DNA from: Lishizhenia sp.
Lineage (GTDB): Bacteria > Bacteroidota > Bacteroidia > Flavobacteriales_D > Crocinitomicaceae
Assembly: GCA_007117055.1 (NCBI GenBank)
Contig: SKHH01000042.1
Location: 1-6,663, forward strand
DNA length: 6,663 bases
Reading direction: 5' to 3'
Both the position numbers and the translations under genes were made by a program. Position 1 is the first letter of the stretch, and every line of letters starts with the position of its first letter. The notes beneath the pieces are model-generated. The model saw nothing but the letters and a program-made list of their open reading frames with translations, did not search any database and was not told the origin of the DNA. This document shows positions 1-5,962 of this stretch, piece after piece.

Positions 1-623
1 CCCCAATGCGTGTCTGTAAACATTTGTGTTAGAGCCTTTGCAGCCATTGGACCACGCCATACAACCGCATTATCTGGATCAGTAAAAAATCCAATAGACA
101 TAATTGGAATACCGTAGGATAATACAGGTACCATTTTTTGTTCTCCATCCACATCAACCCCTTGAGGTCGTTCTCCTACAATATCGAACATTGTTGGCAT
201 AGACGGGCCGTATATATCAGCATCAACAATACCAACTTTATATCCTGCCTTTGCTAGTCCACCCGCTAAATTTGCCGTGACTGTTGACTTACCTACACCT
301 CCTTTACCCGATGCAATAGCAACAATGTTTTTAACTTCGGGTAAAATTTTTCTTCGTGTAGCTTTGTCCTCCGCTGGAAGCCCTTTGATGGTTGCATTAA
401 CCTGTATATCGTCCCCTAAAACTCTTTTTAGTGTGAAGTTTAATGCTTCTTGCATTCTTTTTCTAGCATGCAATGCAGGATTTACCACGTTTACCGTTAA
501 TGAAACTGTGTTTCCATCTATCTTGAGATCTTCTACTAAATTCTGCGAAACAATATCCTTTTTTAAATCTGGCTCAATTACGTTACTTAATGCTTCTAAT
601 ACTTTATCTCGTGTAATCTCCAT
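1..623 (-). CDS. mrp: Mrp/ApbC-family P-loop iron-sulfur cluster carrier, N-terminal part (cut by window edge)
   Basis: Reading leftwards from the ATG at 623-621 gives 207 complete codons that are still open at position 1, ending ...TDTHWG. Residues about 1-80 look like the MIP18/DUF59 domain that many bacterial Mrp proteins carry (MEITRDKVLEALSNVIEPDL, then a VNPALHARKRM-type segment). The ATPase domain follows, with the deviant Walker A GKGGVGKST at residues 106-114 (two lysines, K107 and K112). DADIYGPSMP at 134-143 is the switch region of the MinD/Mrp/Nbp35 group, and VVWRGPM lies around 187-193. The C-terminal half, with the CxxC cluster-binding motif expected of the family, would lie outside the window. 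Family members are cytosolic, bind ATP and a labile Fe-S cluster, and help deliver clusters to apoproteins. A good Bacteroidota promoter lies about 75 bases upstream, so this start looks right. The gene is divergent from the Nramp gene. The family call is firm; the truncation is only the window boundary. Confidence 0.95.
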   Translation of the reverse strand, partial: MEITRDKVLEALSNVIEPDLKKDIVSQNLVEDLKIDGNTVSLTVNVVNPALHARKRMQEALNFTLKRVLGDDIQVNATIKGLPAEDKATRRKILPEVKNIVAIASGKGGVGKSTVTANLAGGLAKAGYKVGIVDADIYGPSMPTMFDIVGERPQGVDVDGEQKMVPVLSYGIPIMSIGFFTDPDNAVVWRGPMAAKALTQMFTDTHW

Positions 624-699
624 AATCTTAATAATTCGTTTTAAGCTAATTACGCCTGGTTAATTTAAAACAACAAACCTATTTTTCAGCCTACAGCTA

Positions 700-707
700 C
701 AAAGATA
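700..707 (-). promoter_or_regulatory. Bacteroidota-type -7 element for mrp
   Basis: On the minus strand these bases read TATCTTTG, a perfect match to the TAnnTTTG -7 consensus of Bacteroidota housekeeping promoters. The upstream -33 element is weak: only a TG at about 726-727, 18 bases away, matches. Transcription would start near 693, giving a leader of about 70 bases before the ATG at 623. The leader has no Shine-Dalgarno sequence, which is usual for the phylum. The assignment rests on one motif and its position in a divergent intergenic region. Confidence 0.6.
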
Positions 708-717
708 ATACTTCGGA

Positions 718-750
718 TTTGGAAACATTCGTAAATCCTATTCATTTTTG
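718..750 (+). promoter_or_regulatory. Weak candidate promoter for the Nramp gene
   Basis: TTTG at 718-721 is followed, after 21 bases, by CATTTTTG at 743-750, one mismatch from TAnnTTTG. A second one-mismatch element, TAATTTAG at 751-758, has no -33 partner at the right distance. The first option would start transcription near 757 and leave a leader of about 20 bases before the ATG at 777. Short AT-rich motifs occur often by chance in this genome, so this is only a candidate. If real, it overlaps the mrp promoter region, and the two divergent promoters would share about 50 bases. Confidence 0.25.
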
Positions 751-776
751 TAATTTAGCGACACACTATCTGATTT

Positions 777-2039
777 ATGAAAAACTCGCAAAAATGGAAA
801 AACATTGTGGGGCCAGGAGTATTATTCGCGGCCACCGCTATTGGTGTATCTCATCTAGTGCAAAGCACTACCGCTGGAGCCGTTTTCGGGCTATCCTTAC
901 TTATCTTCGTAATTCTTGCTAATGTACTTAAATATCCCTTTTTTGAATTTGGTTCACGCTATTCGGCTGCAACTGGAAAAACGCTCATTGAAGGATATTA
1001 CAACCTTCATCCTTCTTGGCTCGTGGTTTATATGCTAATTACAATTACCTCTATGTTCTTTGTAACCGCCGCCGTTGGCGTTGTGACAATTGGTTTTATG
1101 GAACATTTATTTGGTTTATCTCAACTCACAGGTTTTTCTAAAGCAACACACCTTTTATTATTTTTAATCTGTATCAGCATTCTTCTATTTGGAAAGTTCA
1201 ATGCGTTGGAAAACATTACTAAAATCTTGGGGATTCTTTTGTTGATTACCACTATGATAGCTTTTTCTGCTACTATATGGAAAGGGCCTGCTACCGATGT
1301 ATCCTTTTTTCCATCCATTGGTATAGAAGGTATGGCATTTTTAATTCCTCTCATGGGATGGATGCCTACAGCAATTGATTTATCCACTTGGAATAGTATG
1401 TGGACAGTTGAAAAAATAAAACAAACGGGCTACCACCCAACCGTAAAAGAAAGCGTAAAAGAATTTAGTGTTGGTTACTGGATATCGGCATGTTTAGCCA
1501 TTATGTTTCTCATCATTGGTGCTTTTTTAGTTTACGGAACATCCGAAGAAGTTCCTGAAAGCGGAAAAACTTTTTCGGAATTTGTGGTTTCACTTTACAC
1601 AAGTTCGATTGGAAATTGGGCTGGAATATTTATTTCCATCGCAGCATTTTCTATCATGTTTTCTACATTTATCACCGTACTTGACGGGTTTTCTCGAGCA
1701 ATGAAAACATCCATTGAACTACTTCCAAAAAAGAACAATGTATTCAAATCAAAATCGAATCACCTAGAAAAAATAATGCTCTTAATCATTGGTATCGGTA
1801 GTTTGTTACTCATTCTTGGATTCGAAGAAAACCCAAAAGGATTTAAACTTCTGGTAAATACAGCTACCACGGTTTCCTTTCTACTCGCTCCCATCATAGC
1901 ATTCCTCAACTTTAGATTAGTTCAACCTGATAAGATTGGAAAGCAACATAGCCCTTCATTATTATTAAAAGTAACTGCCTGGATAGGTATGGTGTACTTG
2001 ATTTTGTTTAGTGGTTGGTTTTTAATTCAACTATTCTAA
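777..2039 (+). CDS. Non-canonical Nramp (SLC11)-family divalent metal-ion transporter
   Basis: The 420-residue inner-membrane protein has about eleven hydrophobic segments (roughly 11-27, 37-55, 82-106, 122-139, 147-167, 183-200, 233-254, 279-302, 331-348, 356-377, 396-416). Nramp membership is shown by the helix 1 start GPGVLFAATAIG (12-23), the TAGAVFG stretch (32-38) and AATGKTLIEGY (64-74), matching the ATGKNLAE region of MntH. Helix 6 carries GWMPTAID (194-201). Aligned on the AGAxFG segment, the family's metal-binding DPGN falls on G23-V24-S25-H26, so the usual Asp and Asn ligands are replaced. In helix 6 the Met-Pro pair (M196, P197) remains but the following His is Thr. Canonical members import Mn2+ or Fe2+ with protons; substrate and coupling here cannot be assumed. 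No Shine-Dalgarno precedes the ATG. The last 9 bases overlap the convergent gene. A weak hairpin, AAGTA/TACTT at 2042-2058 before a short T run, is the only terminator-like structure seen after the stop. Confidence 0.85.
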   Translation: MKNSQKWKNIVGPGVLFAATAIGVSHLVQSTTAGAVFGLSLLIFVILANVLKYPFFEFGSRYSAATGKTLIEGYYNLHPSWLVVYMLITITSMFFVTAAVGVVTIGFMEHLFGLSQLTGFSKATHLLLFLICISILLFGKFNALENITKILGILLLITTMIAFSATIWKGPATDVSFFPSIGIEGMAFLIPLMGWMPTAIDLSTWNSMWTVEKIKQTGYHPTVKESVKEFSVGYWISACLAIMFLIIGAFLVYGTSEEVPESGKTFSEFVVSLYTSSIGNWAGIFISIAAFSIMFSTFITVLDGFSRAMKTSIELLPKKNNVFKSKSNHLEKIMLLIIGIGSLLLILGFEENPKGFKLLVNTATTVSFLLAPIIAFLNFRLVQPDKIGKQHSPSLLLKVTAWIGMVYLILFSGWFLIQLF

Positions 2040-2417
2040 TGAAGTAGATGATTTACTTTGCTTTTTAATTAAATAGATGGACTGAACAGCTAATACTATA
2101 AAAAAAGCAACTACGAAATGAATCAACGTGATTTTTGCATTCTCAGGATAAAGCATTTTTATGGCCAACGCAAAAGACATGCACGCCAGTAATTGAATGG
2201 TTGTAAATACCAAAAACATTCCTGCAAACGGCATTAATGAAAGTTTATCCTGAAAATAAAACAATGTTATACCAATTGCGTTTACAGCAATTAAACAAGC
2301 GTAGATCAACACGAAATTGGATGATGGTTCCATGCTAGGCAAGAAGGGTAAAAGCAGGTAATGTAAGGATATTAATAAAATAAAAAACCCAATGCTCCAC
2401 AAGCTATCTTTCATCAT
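2031..2417 (-). CDS. Four-helix membrane protein in the atpI position, function unknown
   Basis: The 128-residue protein has four hydrophobic segments (about 8-26, 35-55, 63-88, 97-117) and a short charged, Ser-rich tail (KKQSKSSTSLE). I do not recognise it by motif. Its size, four-helix layout and place directly after an AtpZ-like gene suggest it corresponds to the AtpI-type protein, or to the unnamed membrane protein usually found between atpZ and atpB in Bacteroidota. AtpI-type proteins are linked to c-ring assembly of the F-type ATP synthase. The start overlaps the end of the atpZ-like gene by 14 bases, which implies translational coupling. Two adjacent ATG codons (2417 and 2414) are possible starts. 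It is the last gene of the operon: no atpB follows, and its TAG stop lies inside the convergent Nramp gene. The ORF and membrane topology are well supported; the functional link is inferred from context. Confidence 0.8.
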   Translation of the reverse strand: MMKDSLWSIGFFILLISLHYLLLPFLPSMEPSSNFVLIYACLIAVNAIGITLFYFQDKLSLMPFAGMFLVFTTIQLLACMSFALAIKMLYPENAKITLIHFVVAFFIVLAVQSIYLIKKQSKSSTSLE

Positions 2418-2643
2418 CTTTACCCAGTTTTATTAATGCTTGAATCAATTGATACAAAGAAGCAAAGATGGCTACTAAAACAAACGTAATTGTTAAACCA
2501 GGTGTTTCGTGCTCTAATTTCTCATCTAACCATTTTCCAAAATAGGCTGCCAAAGTAATAACCACTGCCATTTGTATAGCAATACCCGAAAACTTTAAGT
2601 AATTCGCAACCCCTTGTTTTTCTTTGTTTTTATCTTCAGGCAT
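2404..2643 (-). CDS. atpZ: AtpZ/AtpI-family small membrane protein (ATP synthase-associated)
   Basis: The 79-residue protein has a charged N-terminus (MPEDKNKEKQ) and two hydrophobic helices at about 18-36 and 48-70. The first helix ends in YFGKWLDEKL (34-43) and the second is preceded by a proline (P48), the G-x-x-L-D...P pattern typical of the AtpZ/ATPase gene 1 family. Such proteins are encoded just before atpB in many bacteria. They have been linked to ATP synthase assembly and, together with AtpI in alkaliphilic Bacillus, to Mg2+ supply. The gene starts 2 bases after the bactofilin stop and overlaps the next gene by 14 bases, so it is clearly an operon member. The family call is good despite the short length. 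What it does here, with no ATP synthase gene next to it in the window, is open. Confidence 0.8.
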   Translation of the reverse strand: MPEDKNKEKQGVANYLKFSGIAIQMAVVITLAAYFGKWLDEKLEHETPGLTITFVLVAIFASLYQLIQALIKLGKDDER

Positions 2644-2645
2644 AA

Positions 2646-3071
2646 TTAATATACAACATCGTAGGACTCATCTTCCTTTTTTTTCTTGGTAGCTTCTTTT
2701 ATGGACGACTTCGGTAATGAACCTGTTTGAACTGCGCCACCTAATTGAGCTCCATCTTCAATGACCAACCTAACGGAAGAAATTTTACCTTGAATTATCG
2801 CTGTTTTCCTCAATATCAACACATCATCAATTTTTATATCTCCTTCTATGTGTCCTTCAATCTCTGCTTCTAATGCTGTAAGATCCCCCTTCAAGGTGCC
2901 GGCTTGCCCTAAAACAAACTTTCCTTTACATTGAATGGTTCCTATCACATCTCCATCCACACGCAAATTACTTTCCGTAGTTAAATCTCCATTTACCTTT
3001 GTCCCCTCAACTAATCGGTTTAATCTTTCTGGACTATCTGTTGCCAGCTTCTTTTTATCCCCTTTAAACAT
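2646..3071 (-). CDS. Bactofilin (polymer-forming cytoskeletal protein)
   Basis: The 141-residue protein has a bactofilin core at about residues 18-116, flanked by a basic N-terminus (MFKGDKKKLA) and a highly charged tail (ATKKKKEDESYDVVY). The core shows the regular short-period repeat of a right-handed beta-helix, with hydrophobic residues and glycines spaced as in VNGDL, LRVDGDVIGTI, GTLKGDL, IEGHIEGDI and IIQGKI. Bactofilins polymerise without nucleotide into filaments or sheets and act as scaffolds for cell-shape, polar or envelope-localised machines. No membrane helix or signal peptide is seen, so it is cytosolic, perhaps membrane-associated through its charged N-terminus. It begins 3 bases after the sprE-like stop and ends 2 bases before the atpZ-like start, so it is co-transcribed with both. 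Domain family is certain; the role of this paralogue is unknown. Confidence 0.92.
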   Translation of the reverse strand: MFKGDKKKLATDSPERLNRLVEGTKVNGDLTTESNLRVDGDVIGTIQCKGKFVLGQAGTLKGDLTALEAEIEGHIEGDIKIDDVLILRKTAIIQGKISSVRLVIEDGAQLGGAVQTGSLPKSSIKEATKKKKEDESYDVVY

Positions 3072-3074
3072 CGT

Positions 3075-5795
3075 TTAATAATTATTTTTGAAAAACATTT
3101 CGTACTCCTCTAGTTTTTTATCCCTCATCATCACCTTGAAGTTAGCTGGAGAAATATATATTAACTTCTTATTTCTCAAGTCTCCAAGATACTTCTTCGT
3201 TTTACCAAAATCTCTTACGTATTCAGCCGCATGATTAGCATCTCTAAACTCCTCAATTTTTATAAAGGTAGTGTTTTTATCATAAATTTGTGTTGAAGGC
3301 CTTAAACGATCTCTACTAAAAAATTCACGTGTAAAATCCGATACTTTTGTAGCAACTTCTCTCACATCTTCTTTACTGTCTAAATAAATCAAAACCACCA
3401 TTTTATCTTTATAACTAAAATCAAAAATATCCGCTCCTACATCAAACTCAAACCCTTCAAAATCCGGGACTCCGTCATTAATTAATTGAATCATCTCAGC
3501 CGCTCTTTCAGCCACTCTAGTATCTGGAAACTCCTCAATAGCTTGCTCTAATACAGGTAAAAGAGATGATTTATCATTATTTATTCGACCCATTGCCATT
3601 GCTTTTAATAGAAAATACTCCGCTCTAAATTTATTATCTGGTTCGTCATCGATTACATTTTCTGCTTTTAAAATAACTGGGAAGTACAACCCTCTTTCAA
3701 AACGCTCCACACTTCGCAAATAATCCTTTAATGCAAGTGCGTCCATTTCTTTCTTCTTAATAAAATAATCAGGATCTCTCAGGTAATTAGCATAATCACT
3801 ATTTGGGTAATTTGTTAATATGTAATTCTTATTTACCTCTGCTTTTGAAGTTTGGGTCTTTTCGAACATTTTATACAACTCAAAGGCAGATGTTACATTA
3901 TACTCGTTTTCTACTCCGTGATCAATTACACGTTGAAATTGTTTTGCTCCTAATTGAGGCTCATTCAACTCTTCGTTGTAGATTCTTCCAGATTTATACA
4001 AGGCGGCTAATAAGCGTTCGTTACTCAATGCCATTGCAGAATCAGTAACAGGAATAGAATTCATTAAAATATCGGTGGTTAATTCCTCCAAAGGAACTTG
4101 GCTTGGATCTACTGTTGCAGGGTCGTACACTTCTTGCTCCAAGTCTCCAACATCAACATCTCCTTCGAGCTCCTCCTCATCAAATGAAGCGATAAGCTCC
4201 TTTGTAGATCTGCGCCAATGATCTTCATTTTCTCGTTGTCCCCACATTTGTCTAAACTCTTCAAATCCTTCATTCATGGCCTTCATATTATTGAAGTAAA
4301 ATTTGTTACCTGCTCCACTTTGCGCTGCCTGTTGCATTTGAAGTTCTCTCAACTGAGCTGCTCTTTGTGCCTCTTTCTCTTTACGAATTCGCTCCTCTTC
4401 TTTAAGTTTTTCTATAACTCCCTCTAAAAACGCTTCTCTCTCCTCTTCTGACATACGAGCAATTCGCTGAACACTATCCTCAAAATCTACAATCGTCACA
4501 TTATTCACTAGCTCGGATAATTGTTCCGCTTTATTAACTATCAATTCATAATTTGCATAATCTTCAGGAATTACCCTTGCCGAACTATCATAATATTTTT
4601 GTGCTGCTACATAGTTACGTTCTTCAAACGTAATATCACCTAGTTTTTCATAACTAATTCCTTTTTGACGATTATTATTGATCGAATAAAAAACAGAGCG
4701 TCCAAGGTAATACTTGGCTTTATCCACATCTGGACGAGTTAATTCAACCGAGGCCATTGCAAAATAAATTTGATCTTTATACTCCAAATATTTTTGCTCT
4801 TTAAGCATTTTTTGAAGCTCCATGATAATCTCGTTCTCACTTTTTCCTCCAACCATAGCTCTATTAATTTTTGCATTAAATGCCATTTCAAAAGGTGCGT
4901 TTTTTTTAATAGAAGCTGTGTAAAAGTCTCGAGCTGCTTTATCATCACTTTTCTGTAGTAACTGACCAATGATAAAATTAATTCTAGCTTTTTGTTCTTT
5001 TTTTCTTGCGTGTTTTAGCGATTCTTTAAGGTGATAAATTGCCTGTGAATCTTCATTTCTTCTTAAGGCTAACTCTGCTTTAGTAGTCGCAATTTCGAAG
5101 TGAAGTTTTTTAGGAAAATAAGGTGCAAGATCACCCGACCTATTTTGTTTTCTCAACTTTCTCAATTTTCTTCGATACATAAAACCACTTTTCCCTTGAG
5201 AATCAGATAAGAATACACCATATCTATTATCTAACTTTTGAAGTGTTCTATTCGCCTCGGCTAAAAGGTTTAATTCTATTTGTGCCTTCGCTTCCCAGAG
5301 TTGAGCAATATACGTAGAAGGACGATCGGCATAAAACTTCCTCACATATTCAAAAGTCTCTAATGCGTTTTGATAATCTCTTCTGATGAAATGAGCTTTC
5401 CCGATTAGTAGCCAATTCATATCAATCCAACGGGCATACTCTGTCTTTTTTTTCGAAGGTTTAGAGGCTGTTGGCATACTATGCTTCGTAATTACATTTC
5501 TACACTTTGAAATCGCCGTATCTACAATCGGATAAAACTCTACCACGTCTTCTTCATTTGGAAGTAATTCAATGGGTAATACACGGGTAAAATCCTCTCT
5601 GAAGACCCTTCGGTATTCAAACAAACCTAAATTAATCAGCTCTCTTGCATTAAAATACCCATTATATTTAGCTGTTGTGCTGTGATAAGTACGATTAATA
5701 AAAGTATTTTTTTCTGTAGAACACGCAAGTAGGGTAACGCTCACAACAAGCATTATCAAAACTCTCTTAAAAAACAAACTTGACGCTTTATTCAT
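3075..5795 (-). CDS. sprE: SprE/PorW-like type IX secretion system TPR lipoprotein
   Basis: The 906-residue lipoprotein has a signal peptide ending in the lipobox LLAC with Cys25 as the lipidation site; this supports the ATG at 5795-5793. After the Cys come NRTYHSTTAKYNGYFNARE (34-52), the conserved start of Bacteroidota TPR lipoproteins, then tetratricopeptide-type helical repeats over about 125-420, including YQNALETFEYV and YVAAQKYYDSSARVIP. Residues 446-490 form a charged coiled coil. It leads into FYFNNMKAMNEG and FRQMWGQRENEDHWRRS (499-530), the block I associate with SprE/PorW. An acidic linker (538-562), more helical repeats (about 595-775) and a folded C-terminal domain (790-890) follow. 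SprE/PorW is needed for type IX secretion, and so for gliding in gliding species. PorW has been reported to bridge the PorK/N ring and the Sov translocon. First gene of a four-gene operon. Length is close to the roughly 870 residues I recall for SprE. The precise orthology was not tested by alignment. Confidence 0.85.
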   Translation of the reverse strand: MNKASSLFFKRVLIMLVVSVTLLACSTEKNTFINRTYHSTTAKYNGYFNARELINLGLFEYRRVFREDFTRVLPIELLPNEEDVVEFYPIVDTAISKCRNVITKHSMPTASKPSKKKTEYARWIDMNWLLIGKAHFIRRDYQNALETFEYVRKFYADRPSTYIAQLWEAKAQIELNLLAEANRTLQKLDNRYGVFLSDSQGKSGFMYRRKLRKLRKQNRSGDLAPYFPKKLHFEIATTKAELALRRNEDSQAIYHLKESLKHARKKEQKARINFIIGQLLQKSDDKAARDFYTASIKKNAPFEMAFNAKINRAMVGGKSENEIIMELQKMLKEQKYLEYKDQIYFAMASVELTRPDVDKAKYYLGRSVFYSINNNRQKGISYEKLGDITFEERNYVAAQKYYDSSARVIPEDYANYELIVNKAEQLSELVNNVTIVDFEDSVQRIARMSEEEREAFLEGVIEKLKEEERIRKEKEAQRAAQLRELQMQQAAQSGAGNKFYFNNMKAMNEGFEEFRQMWGQRENEDHWRRSTKELIASFDEEELEGDVDVGDLEQEVYDPATVDPSQVPLEELTTDILMNSIPVTDSAMALSNERLLAALYKSGRIYNEELNEPQLGAKQFQRVIDHGVENEYNVTSAFELYKMFEKTQTSKAEVNKNYILTNYPNSDYANYLRDPDYFIKKKEMDALALKDYLRSVERFERGLYFPVILKAENVIDDEPDNKFRAEYFLLKAMAMGRINNDKSSLLPVLEQAIEEFPDTRVAERAAEMIQLINDGVPDFEGFEFDVGADIFDFSYKDKMVVLIYLDSKEDVREVATKVSDFTREFFSRDRLRPSTQIYDKNTTFIKIEEFRDANHAAEYVRDFGKTKKYLGDLRNKKLIYISPANFKVMMRDKKLEEYEMFFKNNY

Positions 5796-5796
5796 A

Positions 5797-5817
5797 CTAT
5801 GAAACCATAACCTCCAT
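5797..5817 (-). other. Possible leader mini-ORF with GGAGG just before sprE
   Basis: The predicted leader contains ATG GAG GTT ATG GTT TCA TAG, encoding MEVMVS. Its stop ends one base before the sprE-like ATG. A GGAGG (5811-5815) sits 2 bases before the internal ATG of this mini-ORF and 15 bases before the sprE ATG, too far for normal initiation at sprE. Ribosomes ending at the TAG could restart at the adjacent ATG. Shine-Dalgarno sequences are little used in Bacteroidota, so this may be chance. Confidence 0.25.
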
Positions 5818-5839
5818 CAGTAGTATAACTGAAAACATA

Positions 5840-5847
5840 CAAAAATA
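5840..5847 (-). promoter_or_regulatory. Bacteroidota-type -7 element for the sprE operon
   Basis: The minus strand reads TATTTTTG, a perfect TAnnTTTG match, about 45 bases upstream of the sprE-like start. No good -33 TTTG is found 19-21 bases further up; the nearest is TTTA at 5864-5867, only 16 bases away. Transcription would begin near 5833, giving a leader of roughly 38 bases. It lies downstream of the yceI terminator, so it is well placed to drive the four genes from sprE to the four-helix protein independently. Confidence 0.5.
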
Positions 5848-5904
5848 TTATTCTAATTCCATTTAAACGAGAATAAAAACTAATAATTTGAATTGAAGCG
5901 TTAC

Positions 5905-5940
5905 AAAAAAAAAGAGACCACCCAGTATGGATAGCCTCTT
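5905..5940 (-). terminator. Intrinsic terminator of the yceI-like gene
   Basis: On the minus strand, AAGAGGCTATCCA pairs with TGGGTGGTCTCTT around the 3-base loop TAC, giving a 13-bp stem that includes three G-U pairs, directly followed by seven or more U residues. It starts 22 bases beyond the yceI-like stop codon. Read from the plus strand, the three G-U pairs become A-C mismatches and there is no T tract after the stem, so it works in one direction only. It separates yceI from the sprE operon. Confidence 0.85.
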
Positions 5941-5962
5941 CACTTACATTACCATAAAATTA

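Noticed and set aside
277..663. Plus-strand open frame opposite mrp
   Set aside because: It is antisense to the clear Mrp frame (its VDLPTPPLPDAIA is the complement of the Walker A region) and shows no domain of its own.
624..690. GGTT...AACC inverted repeat in the mrp leader, as a possible operator or riboswitch
   Set aside because: The stem is only 4 bp around a 14-base AT-rich loop; it is expected by chance and has no riboswitch-like conserved core.
719..922. Open frame overlapping the start of the Nramp gene
   Set aside because: It is a different frame over the Nramp N-terminus, with no recognisable protein features.
1121..1387. Minus-strand open frame inside the Nramp gene
   Set aside because: It lies wholly antisense to a well-supported membrane-protein gene, and its composition fits a shadow frame.
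2042..2065. AAGTA/TACTT hairpin before a T run as Nramp terminator
   Set aside because: A five-pair AT-rich stem with a 7-base loop, inside the coding sequence of the opposite gene, is too weak to list as a terminator; it is only mentioned in the Nramp entry.
3803..4958. Several short frames on both strands inside the sprE-like gene
   Set aside because: All overlap the long 906-residue frame, which has continuous domain structure; the short frames have low-complexity Phe/Leu/Ser-rich translations typical of shadows.
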